Part shown: one piece after another, positions 1 to 7,600 of the stretch
How positions within the stretch are numbered: the stretch's first letter is position 1
Layout: each line of letters starts with the position of its first letter
DNA from: Thermoplasmata archaeon
GTDB lineage: Archaea > Thermoplasmatota > Thermoplasmata > Thermoplasmatales > Thermoplasmataceae
Direction: 5' to 3'
Length of the DNA stretch: 34,908 nucleotides
Assembly: GCA_021826925.1 (NCBI GenBank)
Contig: JAKAYB010000004.1
Span: forward strand, 1-34,908
Notes under the pieces: model-generated
The model's database searches: none
What the model was told of the DNA's origin: nothing
What the model saw: only the letters and a program-made list of their open reading frames with translations
Program-made: the position numbers and the translations under genes

Positions 1-991
1 CTGACACCTTCTTTTCTGTCAGTCTGGTGTTTTCATACTTCCACGTCTTTCTCTCAGTCAACATTGTGAAAATCATCCTTATCAATTTTCTCATTGTCGA
101 CACATGTGCAAACTTACCTGATCCCTTTCTGTTCTTTACCGAATCATAATATTCCCTTATGGGTTTGTTGAACAGCATGACCGTGTCGACAGCGATGGAG
201 AGAGCCCATCTTGCTGTCTGTGAACCCTCCTTTGACATGTGCCCTCTTCTCTTTATAGAGGAAGAATCCCTCGTGCTCGTTATTATTCCGAAGAATGATG
301 CGAGTTTGTCACTGCTCTCAAATCTCTTTATGTCACCTATGTACGATGAGAGGAGGGAGGCGAGATAGTAATCGATTCCAGGTATGGACATGAGGAGTTT
401 CACGTCTTCGGATTCTTTGGCACTCTTCTTTATCTCCGCATCGATAGGGGTAATCTGCTTTTCAAGGAATTCTAAGCGGTCGATCATGGTTCTGAGGACA
501 AGATCCTTAGGATTCCCGAATCTTATCTCCCTCATGGCCTTCCTCCTCTTCAATGAAAAGTTGTCCGTCGATTCCGGAAGACTGTCAAAAACACCCTCCC
601 TTTTGAGGTAGCCTATGATCATGTTCTTGATCGAAGAGATCGATTTTCCGAGTTTCACCCTCTGTATGAGAAGATCACGGAATATCCTCTCCTCATCGTT
701 CAGGAGATGGGATTCAGGTATCATTCCCACAAGGTGTAACTTTGCAAGCTTCAGGCTGTCGATCCTGTCGTTTTTCTTCTTGGACTTAGCGATCCAGACA
801 AGTTCCTTAGGATGTGCTGCTGTAAGATCGAGGTAACCGAGATTCTTCAAAGTGCATGAAACGACATAAGCAGATCCGGATGATTCGAATACGATCCTTG
901 CTTCCCTCGGTACCTTTTCTGCGAATCTACCGTATCCTTCACGGGTCATGGGAAAATTGAACTGTTCAACCACATCTCCGTCAGGTGCCAT
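1..991 (-). pseudogene. IS110-family transposase, 5'-damaged, runs off the left edge
   Basis: The minus frame is open for about 330 codons from an ATG at 991 to the left edge. The IS110 family uses a RuvC-like DEDD domain followed by a Transposase_20 domain with a catalytic serine. Visible here: the Glu of the FESSG motif near residue 36, the two Asp of KNDRIDSLKLA near residues 75 and 78, the helix-hairpin-helix-like segment IPGIDYYLASLLSS near 203-216, and the serine of SKEGSQTARWAL near 257. The first DEDD Asp, normally in a GxDxH/S motif at the extreme N-terminus, is missing. The codon directly before the ATG is TAA, yet the preceding residues SVAT resemble the family's sequence before the D-x-D/P-G turn, and further stops lie upstream. 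I infer a decayed 5' end and a probably inactive enzyme. The family is sure, the inactivity likely. The C-terminus is not visible. Confidence 0.85.
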
Positions 992-1197
992 TTATGTCGC
1001 AACAGAAGGCTGGCTGTCTCGGAGAATTTACTATTCTAACTCCGTACAATCTTAGGGTATAACTTCAATCCAAATGCATCTGCAATCTTCTGTGATCTCT
1101 CGGGGATCTTGTATGTCCGCCCAATAAGCAGAATTATAAATGAAAGAAAATAGAAGGCCTCACTTGTCTAGAATATGACTAATATGTTTTTGTTGAA
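992..1197. other. Non-coding flank of the IS110 copy
   Basis: This stretch lies upstream of the transposase and has stops in all frames I followed. In the IS110 group the flank next to the 5' end of the transposase gene holds the left end and the bridge RNA that pairs with target and donor DNA. The position therefore fits a bridge-RNA locus, but I could not trace a convincing two-loop fold by eye, and the adjacent coding sequence is decayed. No terminal repeats were recognised. Confidence 0.3.
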
Positions 1198-1275
1198 TTA
1201 TCCAGAATAAAGGAAATACAGTCCGGCTGTACCCGTAAGAAGCGCTACCATTCCAGTATACTGTCCCGGGATCAT
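1198..1275 (-). CDS. Possible 25-residue hydrophobic peptide
   Basis: A short minus-strand ORF with ATG at 1275 and TAA at 1198-1200 encodes a 25-residue peptide that starts MIPGQYTGM and continues as one hydrophobic stretch ending in LYFLYSG. Composition suggests a single membrane segment. It begins 37 bases after the stop of the zinc-ribbon gene on the same strand, so it could be its second cistron. Only weak upstream signals are visible (AGG four bases before the ATG). It could equally be the tail of a lost membrane-protein gene. No family recognised. Confidence 0.2.
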   Translation of the reverse strand: MIPGQYTGMVALLTGTAGLYFLYSG

Positions 1276-1312
1276 GATCCTGTTAACAGTTTATAGAAGC
1301 ATGAATTTTCAC

Positions 1313-1549
1313 CTATCTGTCCGGATGGCTGTCCAATAGAACAATTTTTGACTTCTTTTCCTTCGAGTCGTCAAGAACAGGATTTGAACACTCGCATCTC
1401 CATTTACATTCCATTGTTATCACGTGGCCGGTGGGCCAGTGTGGAACATGGTATAACTTTGCTCTTGTGATATGGTGCTTCCATTGACCGTTGAAAAAAA
1501 CAATCTCGTGGCCACACTCTTTGCAGACGCCAAATGTTAATGAAACCAT
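1313..1549 (-). CDS. Small zinc-ribbon-like protein
   Basis: This 78-residue protein has an N-terminal CKECGHE knuckle, a WKHH segment, a second histidine-rich patch (HVPHWPTGH) and a later CKWRCECSNP cluster. The C-x2-C and C-x-C pairs with intervening histidines suggest one structural zinc site, a common layout of small archaeal zinc-ribbon proteins. Function unknown. A TATA-like segment (ATAATATTAATATT, about 1567-1580) is centred about 26 bases upstream of the ATG, which fits leaderless transcription and supports both the gene and this start. The gene stands alone apart from a possible tiny ORF downstream. No enzymatic motif is seen. Confidence 0.6.
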   Translation of the reverse strand: MVSLTFGVCKECGHEIVFFNGQWKHHITRAKLYHVPHWPTGHVITMECKWRCECSNPVLDDSKEKKSKIVLLDSHPDR

Positions 1550-1860
1550 ATTCTGTCATCCAATTCAATATTAATATTATTCGCGGCAAGGATAAGAATT
1601 TTACTCGCAAAGACCTGAGAATTCGTCATTCCAGCCCAATCATAGTTGTCATCTATTATTCTACTCTTCAGCAAGTATTTATCCGGAACCAGGGGGGGTT
1701 TGCTGAATCCCGGGTAAGTTACCAACAATCATATTCAAGTGGGCGATCCTACGCTTACAGTAGCTGGAAAAAAGATCTTTCATCATACAATCACCTCGCT
1801 GTACTCATCTTTGTCCATAGTTTTTGACACACAAATACAGGAAAGGCTTACCGTAATAGG
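1550..1860. other. Intergenic region with broken minus-strand ORF pieces
   Basis: Between the peptidase stop and the zinc-ribbon start I find only short minus-strand pieces: an 11-codon ORF (MDKDEYSEVIV, ATG near 1821) whose stop overlaps the ATG of a 35-codon ORF starting MMKDLFSSYCK, itself preceded by GAGGTGATT. The overlapping stop/start and Shine-Dalgarno-like element look like the remains of coding sequence, but no family is recognised. The promoter of the zinc-ribbon gene occupies about 1567-1580. Confidence 0.25.
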
Positions 1861-2415
1861 TTATTTTTCACATGTTACCGTGATCCACATATTTTCAGGG
1901 ATATTGACATTTATAGCATCTTTCGTTTCTGCAATGTGACCTACCTCGAGCTTGTAATGAACGGAAATGTAGAAATCAACGAGACCGAAACCTGTGTAGA
2001 ATTTCCCATCGCCCCATCCTCCCTTTGTAAGTACAATTGCCCCTGCAGAATTTCCTATTATTACTCCCGAGAATTCAAATAACCTATCCTGCAAAGTCCT
2101 CTGTTTTAACTTGCGATAAAGGACCTCAGTGTCTCCACCTGGAAGATAAATGGTGTCTACCTCAGAGAATTTTCGTTGGATTTCATTTTCGGGATCGGTT
2201 TTGTCCAGAAACAATACCTCTTCAAAGCCGCAATGTAAAAAATAGTCATGGAACACTTTAGAATATTCAGCTTCTTTCTCATGAGAATCCGACGTCCATG
2301 GTATAATCAGGATTTTCCCTGAACTTGATAACTTCCTCACGTCCTTGAACAGGGTTTCGTTGGTCCTCCGTTTGACGTCCTCGCCCCCCTGCAAGATTAT
2401 GATTTGGCTAACCAT
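1861..2415 (-). CDS. Peptidase E-like hydrolase (MEROPS S51 / cyanophycinase fold)
   Basis: S51 enzymes are serine hydrolases with a class I glutamine amidotransferase-like fold. Peptidase E removes N-terminal Asp from dipeptides. This 184-residue protein has the family landmarks: LPGGDTEVLYRKL near residues 91-103, the nucleophile elbow GNSAGA near 121-126 with Ser as probable nucleophile, and GFGLVDFYISVHY near 142-154, whose His fits the catalytic position. It is somewhat shorter than bacterial peptidase E (about 230 residues), mainly at the C-terminus. No signal peptide, so cytosolic. The ATG at 2415 is chosen because a TATA box sits 26 bases upstream, implying leaderless mRNA. Family good; substrate unknown. 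Confidence 0.85.
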   Translation of the reverse strand: MVSQIIILQGGEDVKRRTNETLFKDVRKLSSSGKILIIPWTSDSHEKEAEYSKVFHDYFLHCGFEEVLFLDKTDPENEIQRKFSEVDTIYLPGGDTEVLYRKLKQRTLQDRLFEFSGVIIGNSAGAIVLTKGGWGDGKFYTGFGLVDFYISVHYKLEVGHIAETKDAINVNIPENMWITVTCEK

Positions 2416-2436
2416 GTACCTATTAAGAGGGTAAGG

Positions 2437-2446
2437 TTTTAAAAAT
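2437..2446 (-). promoter_or_regulatory. TATA box of the peptidase E-like gene
   Basis: Read on the minus strand the sequence is TTTTTAAAAC, a near-consensus archaeal TATA box centred about 26 bases upstream of the ATG at 2415, so transcription should begin at or next to the start codon. Confidence 0.55.
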
Positions 2447-2711
2447 CTTTGGTTGTAAGTACCCTATTAAATCTTTAATCGAATCCCAGTCGGTATATCT
2501 AGAAATGTAATCAAATATTAATTTTAAGTTCAAAAATAATAAGGATATATGAAACTTCCTAAGAACTTTTTTCATTGACATCTAAGCTATTCAATGGTAG
2601 TAGGAAAGATAGGTCACTGCTCTTTAATCCGACGCTAAGAGTTTCTAGGTGAGAATTCTCTTTATGCCGAGGAAATGTTCAGTCAGAAATGCTCTAGACT
2701 GGGAAATAACG
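2447..2711. other. Intergenic, no gene seen
   Basis: AT-rich DNA between the peptidase promoter and the 3' end of the next minus-strand gene. Only very short ORFs are present (for example an 8-codon one near 2549), with no tRNA-like or repeated structure noticed. Confidence 0.4.
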
Positions 2712-3068
2712 TTAGGGCTTCGGTTGGAATGTTAATGACACGCTAATGCCAAATGGGATACCTACACTTATGTCGAAATAAACTGCTCCGATCTTTTTGG
2801 ATATCTCCTCTAAGTCACTTTTTAATCTCTTTATCCAGTCCGAAAGGAGCAAGATAAGATCTGGTCTTTTGCTAAGAATCAAACTTGCGAAATTGTTTAT
2901 TTTCAATGTTTTTAAATACGCAGAGAAAGGATCAATGTCCTTTTCCAACTTTATTTTCAAATCGCTGTAAAGCTCCTCTAAGAAATCCGGTAAATCTGCA
3001 AAGTCTCCAGTTAGGTCATCGCCCTGTAGTGTTCCGTTGTTCCATTTATTGTATACATCTTGAATCAT
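2712..3068 (-). CDS. Conserved-looking hypothetical protein, 118 residues
   Basis: I do not recognise this family. The protein is soluble and helical at first (charged residues 1-90 with ELYSDLKIKLEKDI and DWIKRLKSDLEEISKKI), then ends in an alternating hydrophobic tail (YFDISVGIPFGISVSL) that looks like a beta-hairpin or membrane-binding strand. An acidic segment, DDLTGDFADLPDFLEELY, lies near residues 17-34. A TATA-like GATAAATAAC (about 3086-3095) is about 26 bases upstream of the ATG, supporting a leaderless gene and this start. It is divergent from the radical SAM gene across about 215 bases. The promoter and normal amino-acid composition argue that it is real. Confidence 0.6.
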   Translation of the reverse strand: MIQDVYNKWNNGTLQGDDLTGDFADLPDFLEELYSDLKIKLEKDIDPFSAYLKTLKINNFASLILSKRPDLILLLSDWIKRLKSDLEEISKKIGAVYFDISVGIPFGISVSLTFQPKP

Positions 3069-3284
3069 AAATAAGACAACGGGGTGTTATTTATCTAGGT
3101 TTGCAATATTTTAAGGGTTTACCGATTATCCGGCGATTCATTATCGGTAAGCATAAGCTACTCTAAAACAAACCAAAATGGTTAGTTAGGATATAGTAAA
3201 AGTGCTAAATCATTATTCTATTAATATTTAATGTCAGCAACATTTGCTAATAAAGTATTTTACGTATATCTAAATATCTAACCT

Positions 3285-4889
3285 ATGCAACTAAGAACTG
3301 TTCTTATAAGGCCAAGCAACAAGACGGGTAGCGCTTATATGACTAAGTGGGGGTTTCTCCCAGCACCACTAGGACTCCTTGCACTTGCTGGCGAAATTCT
3401 CAGAATTCCAGGAAGTGCAGTAGAGATTATCGATATGGAAGGTGATAATCTAACCCTAAATGACGCAATAGAGAGAACCCTGGAGTTCAATCCAAACCTT
3501 GTTGGAATAACGTTACATGCTACCGCTGCGCATAACAATGCTGGATTTATAGCTCGTGCTATAAAAAATGCAAAACCTGATACCATTCTCGTAGCAGGAG
3601 GCCATCATGCTACGTTTCTTCCAAACGAAATTATAGAATCAGGTTTCGACATTTCTGTCCTAGGCGAAGGTGACGAGACAATTTTCGATATCGCAAATGC
3701 CATTATAAACGGGACAAGTTTTGCTGATATCGACGGTATAGTGTATAGAGATAACTCAAAGATTGTCAGAACGCACCCGAGGAAACTTATAAGTGACCTT
3801 GATTCACTCCCATATCCTCCTCTTGAACTTCTTGACAGCAGCAAGTATACATTTAAGGTTTTTGGGAGTGATGAAAAGGTAATGTGCCTTGAAACATCTA
3901 GGGGGTGTCCTTATGCATGCGATTTCTGCTCGGTAACACCGACATGGGGAAACAAATGGCGGAATAAGTCGAATGAACGTATATTAGAAGAAATGAGAAG
4001 AGCAAAAGCTCTCGGCTACAACTGGATTTTTTTCACAGATGACATATTCATAGTGTATCCAAATGTGAAACAGAGGGAAGAGCTCTTTCAAAGAATCATT
4101 GATGAACAAATAGACATGAAATGGATTGTACAAATGAGAGCAGATGTTACCGCTAGAAATCCAGATCTTATTAGAATGGCTGCAAAAGCTGGAATGACCA
4201 TATCATTCCTTGGAGTTGAATCCGGTAGTCCTGATATATTGAAGAAAATGCATAAAGGTGAATTTACCCCACAATCAGTGGACGCAGTTAACATACTTTC
4301 GAAAAATAACATTGTCACTTTGGTTGGTATGATGGTCGGAGCTCCATATGAACGATTAAGGGACGTTGTATCGACGATAAGATTTTCAAGAGCACTTGCG
4401 CGAGCGGGAGCTGACGCCATACAGTTTTCGATATACACTCCTCTTCCTGGAACACGTGTATTTGACAGTGCACTCAGGGAGAACAAACTATTCACCCTTG
4501 ACTGGGATAGGTACGATGTTCTAACTCCTGTTATGGAGACAAACCTCGGACCAGTTGCGGATCAGATAGCCCAGGCATATGCGTATTACTCATTCTACCT
4601 GTACAAGTTCTTTCGAGGTAAGATTAAACACATAGAATTAGAAGGAAAAAAGCAAAAGCTGATCGACTCTGGAACACATTTCATAATGGAAATGATGCCT
4701 TCGTATATCCGTGATTTTCTTAATTTTCCTAAACTCCTATTTGAAACCTATGATCTATATTGGTACGGCAAAAAGCATAAAGCGGAGTTTTCTAAGAAGA
4801 TCAAAGAAGTTCTTGAGACCTCAAACAGGATAATATATAATGTGGACGGTAACACTAAAAATCCCTATTACCTGATAAAGCAAAACTGA
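3285..4889 (+). CDS. Cobalamin-binding radical SAM enzyme
   Basis: This 534-residue protein has two parts: an N-terminal B12-binding Rossmann domain (about residues 1-150, with GGHHATFLPNEII and VLGEGDETI) and a radical SAM barrel (about 195-420) with the cluster motif CPYACDFC at Cys208, Cys212 and Cys215, preceded by ETSRG. Later barrel signatures include FLGVESGSPDILKKMHKG. Class B-like members modify unactivated carbons, typically in lipids, cofactors or antibiotics. The canonical DxHxxG cobalamin motif is absent, as in many family members. The C-terminal about 100 residues are basic and aromatic (EMMPSYIRDF, YDLYWYG), compatible with membrane association. In Thermoplasmatales a tetraether-lipid role such as GDGT ring formation (Grs-type) is a reasonable candidate, but that is inference. 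It is monocistronic and followed by a T-run terminator. Confidence 0.88.
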   Translation: MQLRTVLIRPSNKTGSAYMTKWGFLPAPLGLLALAGEILRIPGSAVEIIDMEGDNLTLNDAIERTLEFNPNLVGITLHATAAHNNAGFIARAIKNAKPDTILVAGGHHATFLPNEIIESGFDISVLGEGDETIFDIANAIINGTSFADIDGIVYRDNSKIVRTHPRKLISDLDSLPYPPLELLDSSKYTFKVFGSDEKVMCLETSRGCPYACDFCSVTPTWGNKWRNKSNERILEEMRRAKALGYNWIFFTDDIFIVYPNVKQREELFQRIIDEQIDMKWIVQMRADVTARNPDLIRMAAKAGMTISFLGVESGSPDILKKMHKGEFTPQSVDAVNILSKNNIVTLVGMMVGAPYERLRDVVSTIRFSRALARAGADAIQFSIYTPLPGTRVFDSALRENKLFTLDWDRYDVLTPVMETNLGPVADQIAQAYAYYSFYLYKFFRGKIKHIELEGKKQKLIDSGTHFIMEMMPSYIRDFLNFPKLLFETYDLYWYGKKHKAEFSKKIKEVLETSNRIIYNVDGNTKNPYYLIKQN

Positions 4890-4898
4890 TCAAAGAAA

Positions 4899-4908
4899 TT
4901 TTTTCTCT
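4899..4908 (+). terminator. T-rich terminator after the radical SAM gene
   Basis: A run of T (ATTTTTTCTCTT region) about ten bases after the stop codon fits archaeal oligo-T termination just before the convergent tRNA gene. Confidence 0.4.
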
Positions 4909-4912
4909 TAGA

Positions 4913-4986
4913 CGGGCTCGCCGGGATTTGAACCCGAGTCTTCGGCTTCGAAGGCCAACAGGATATCCTGGCTACCCCACGAGCCC
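4913..4986 (-). tRNA. tRNA-Arg, anticodon UCG
   Basis: Read on the minus strand, a full cloverleaf forms: acceptor GGGCTCG pairs with CGAGCCC, the anticodon stem TTGGC/GCCGA encloses the loop CTTCGAA with anticodon TCG (reads CGA), and the T-arm has the loop TTCAAAT closed by CGGG/CCCG. The discriminator base is G and CCA is not encoded. No intron. A TATA-like CCTTTTAAAG (about 5025-5034) lies upstream. Confidence 0.95.
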
Positions 4987-5093
4987 AAATGGTAATCGGT
5001 GCTCTGTTAATTATTTTGTCTACCTCTTTAAAAGGAATTTGCAATAGATGCCGCTTCAGATCTTGGAATCTGAAAAGGAAGTTCTAAAATCAA

Positions 5094-5882
5094 CTATACC
5101 GCTTCTATATTTGTAGTTTTTCTAGAAAATTTTTTTAAAATGTATCTAACCTGATCGGAAAACGGTGTAATATTTTTAGTAAACTTCAATGCTGCATACG
5201 CCCACAGTATAGAGACTGCCAGAGTAATAAGGGAAAATAAAAGGTAACTTAAATATGCAGGATGAGCTTCATCAAAATATATAGCGAACGAGTCCAAAAA
5301 ACCGACAGGAAAAGCAATGAGATACCTCCACGACTTTTTAAAAACAAACATGACGGCGAGAAACCCCCAAACCGTATGACCTGTTAATGAAGATATGCGA
5401 TCCAATATATGTGGTAGCAAGCCTGAGATGTATGTTGAAATAACACTACTCTTCAACGGCAAGGCTGCTGAATCAAGCTCTATTGTAAAAGTCGTAGATA
5501 TTATGCCAAATATACCAAGGAGCACAAAATTTTCGCACATGGCGAGTCCGGATCCCATTGCTATGGCACTTTGTGAATCGAGATATTTTTTGAATATGAG
5601 AGCAAAGAGAAAGGCTAACCCTATTTCAAAAAATACAGTTTGAGCCCCAACCGCTATGTATCCTTCAATGTTTGGTTTTAAAAAAAAGCTTCTAAACAAT
5701 AAATCACATATTTCTTTCAGAAAAATAGCGAGGAAGTAAGCGAAAACCGCAATTCCAAAAACTAGAGCAATACTCCTTCCTTTGCCGCGGCTTCCTATCA
5801 TTGCTAATAGCGAGATCGCGCCGATCAACAGTGAAATAACAGGAACGAGATAGTAAATAAAAAGAGAATGCAATGCAGTCAT
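5094..5882 (-). CDS. YhfC-like polytopic membrane protein, possible intramembrane metalloprotease
   Basis: This 262-residue protein has about seven hydrophobic segments. Two conserved-looking parts recall the YhfC/DUF2324 putative membrane peptidase family: GSGLAMCENFVLLGIF near residues 110-125, with a membrane Glu-Asn, and LLPHILDRISSLTGHTVWG near 156-174, with an Arg and His as possible metal ligands, followed by AFPVGFLDSFAIYF. The substrate and catalysis are unproven. It is the third gene of an operon: its ATG follows the TGA of the DUF1648 gene by four bases, with GAGATGA as a possible Shine-Dalgarno site. The regulator-linked position suggests a role in envelope remodelling or peptide resistance. 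Membrane protein certain; family assignment moderate. Confidence 0.65.
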   Translation of the reverse strand: MTALHSLFIYYLVPVISLLIGAISLLAMIGSRGKGRSIALVFGIAVFAYFLAIFLKEICDLLFRSFFLKPNIEGYIAVGAQTVFFEIGLAFLFALIFKKYLDSQSAIAMGSGLAMCENFVLLGIFGIISTTFTIELDSAALPLKSSVISTYISGLLPHILDRISSLTGHTVWGFLAVMFVFKKSWRYLIAFPVGFLDSFAIYFDEAHPAYLSYLLFSLITLAVSILWAYAALKFTKNITPFSDQVRYILKKFSRKTTNIEAV

Positions 5883-5886
5883 AAAA

Positions 5887-7005
5887 TCATCTCATAGCCA
5901 TTAAGATGATAATCAAGACAACAACCAAAGGTATGCCTATTATTAAAAGAATAAAAATTACAACTCCTTTTTTGTTTCCAATATTGATAGTATATCCGAT
6001 TCCGAATCTCTTTGGAACAAAAATGCTATTATCCTTTTTATTGTCATAAATAATTCCCGCCTTCCATTCTTTGTTATCATCTCTGTTAGATTCAAGTGAT
6101 TGGAATGTCTCTTCGCCCGTTCTCATAACATCTAGCTTTCTGCTTCCCATCTGACCATACCTCAGCGAAAATATTGCCACGACCAGCAATATCATTACCG
6201 GGAAGGCAACAATTATAATTACAAAACCTGGGCCCATACTAATGATGCCCCATGTCAAAAGAGAAGTAAACAATAACAGCAATTCAGTTAATATACCAAT
6301 GAAGGCGAGCAACTCTATTGTTCTGTTCCGGAACATCACCTGGGTTCTGTAGGAGGCTTTCGGGGCATAGGACTCAATGTCTATTTTAGATTTTGTCGTC
6401 AGAAATCCTATTGACAAGAATATAGCGGCTATAACGTATCCTATTATGGGTGTAGTAAGGACACTAAGGTAAGTTTTTGTGGCAAAACCGTTAGGTTTCC
6501 CATTTGATCCAAAATGTATGGCTATAATGTGCGGCAATGTTGGGTAGACCTCTATTCCTATTATTGTTGCGATTATTGCAATAAATATCATTGGGGTGAA
6601 CATGAGAAGCACATGAACTGGTGATACATGATCGGAAATTGTTGCATACGAAACCTGGTCAACATCCGCGTACCAGTCTTCTTCCCGCTCAATTTTTAGA
6701 AGTTTGTAATGCGCCTTCAGATATGCAACAAAATACACGCCTATCTCGAGTGTTACAATCGCAGTGGCAATTAAAGGGCGATTGAAAAGTATCGCAAAAA
6801 TCACTATGACTGGAACGGAGTATAACAAAACGTCAAGAGTATAACCATTTCTGATCTTCGAAATTCTAGGATCATCAATTTTTGAGGAAGGTATTCTGAC
6901 GCCAAACTGGATAGTTTTCAATGTCAATTTTGGAATAATTAGGCCAAAGATCATAATGAAAAGAAGTAAAGAAAGATTCAACAAAAATTCATAATTCAGA
7001 TACAT
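5887..7005 (-). CDS. DUF1648/DUF5808 integral membrane protein (SdpI-related)
   Basis: From the ATG at 7005 the protein has 372 residues and about nine membrane segments. A DUF1648 motif lies in the middle (PHIIAIHFGSNGKPNGFATK), as in SdpI-type immunity proteins. Near the C-terminus EWKAGIIYDNKKD followed by VPKRFGIGYTIN matches the DUF5808 pattern, then a last membrane helix. Start choice: the frame is open further upstream, but those codons overlap the regulator gene out of frame. GAGG sits nine bases before the ATG at 7005, and a GTG at 7020 overlaps the regulator stop. Second gene of the GntR operon. DUF1648 proteins often travel with small GntR regulators in Firmicutes and some archaea. 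Function otherwise unknown. Confidence 0.8.
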   Translation of the reverse strand: MYLNYEFLLNLSLLLFIMIFGLIIPKLTLKTIQFGVRIPSSKIDDPRISKIRNGYTLDVLLYSVPVIVIFAILFNRPLIATAIVTLEIGVYFVAYLKAHYKLLKIEREEDWYADVDQVSYATISDHVSPVHVLLMFTPMIFIAIIATIIGIEVYPTLPHIIAIHFGSNGKPNGFATKTYLSVLTTPIIGYVIAAIFLSIGFLTTKSKIDIESYAPKASYRTQVMFRNRTIELLAFIGILTELLLLFTSLLTWGIISMGPGFVIIIVAFPVMILLVVAIFSLRYGQMGSRKLDVMRTGEETFQSLESNRDDNKEWKAGIIYDNKKDNSIFVPKRFGIGYTINIGNKKGVVIFILLIIGIPLVVVLIIILMAMR

Positions 7006-7016
7006 TTGAATTTGCC

Positions 7017-7397
7017 TCACATGTCTTGTTCTAAAATTCGTTCTATAAGGCGAATTATTGATTTCGAAGAAAATCCAGTAGCTTTTGCCTCCGATATCAA
7101 TAGTCTTTCGTCTTTTAGCCATTCCGAGATAAATTTATCATTGTTTTTTTTATCACTCCCAACGATAGTTTGCTTCCTTTCATTCCTGTAAACAAAAGCT
7201 CTTTCTACGAGCATATCGTACGCTCTGTTAACAGTATGGTAATTAACGGAGAGATCTATGGAGAGTTTTCTGCTTGAAGGCAATTTTGAACCCTGCTTAA
7301 GAGTTCCATTAGATATTAATTTAACAATCTGCCAATAAATCTGAAGATAAATTGGCATCTCAGAGTCGAAGTCTATCTTAATTAGAATATCTTCCAT
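7017..7397 (-). CDS. GntR-family regulator, YtrA type
   Basis: This 126-residue protein consists of a winged helix-turn-helix (about residues 1-75) plus a short helical tail, the compact YtrA-subfamily layout without a large ligand domain. Diagnostic segments are PIYLQIYWQIVKLISNGTL, then KLPSSRKLSIDLSVNYHTV with the recognition helix, and NRAYDMLVERAFVYR. It heads an operon with the DUF1648 and YhfC-like genes, the stop codon almost touching the next start. YtrA-type regulators usually repress their own operon, and a palindrome lies just upstream at 7409-7437. The regulated signal is unknown. Confidence 0.88.
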   Translation of the reverse strand: MEDILIKIDFDSEMPIYLQIYWQIVKLISNGTLKQGSKLPSSRKLSIDLSVNYHTVNRAYDMLVERAFVYRNERKQTIVGSDKKNNDKFISEWLKDERLLISEAKATGFSSKSIIRLIERILEQDM

Positions 7398-7408
7398 AAG
7401 AAAGAAAT

Positions 7409-7437
7409 ATATAACATATACTTAAGTGTTGTTATAT
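7409..7437. promoter_or_regulatory. Inverted repeat, candidate operator of the GntR operon
   Basis: Two perfect 8-base arms, ATATAACA (7409-7416) and TGTTATAT (7430-7437), are separated by 13 bases that contain the palindrome CTTAAG. The element begins 12 bases upstream of the regulator's ATG and overlaps its probable promoter, as expected for autorepression. Seen directly; the regulator assignment is inference. Confidence 0.55.
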
Positions 7438-7600
7438 GATGACTATAACAGAAAAGTCCTTTCTTTATGAATCGTTGTTTTTCAATATTTCTGATATTTA
7501 TAAATACGAGGCAAAAAGACTATGTTGCCTTTAAATACAAAATGCAGTGGATTCTGACTAGTGATCTCTAGGGATATTTATAGGACTATGGCAACTGCAG

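Noticed and set aside
159-836. Three plus-strand ORFs of 69-75 codons
   Set aside because: They are antisense to the continuous minus-strand transposase frame and have biased Ser/Arg/Phe content typical of shadow frames.
1537-1728. 63-codon minus-strand ORF upstream of the zinc-ribbon gene
   Set aside because: No family resemblance, it runs through the zinc-ribbon promoter and overlaps its start out of frame.
7006-7122. Upstream extension of the DUF1648 frame (39 more residues)
   Set aside because: These codons are an out-of-frame reading of the GntR gene. A ribosome site and the hydrophobic start fit ATG 7005.
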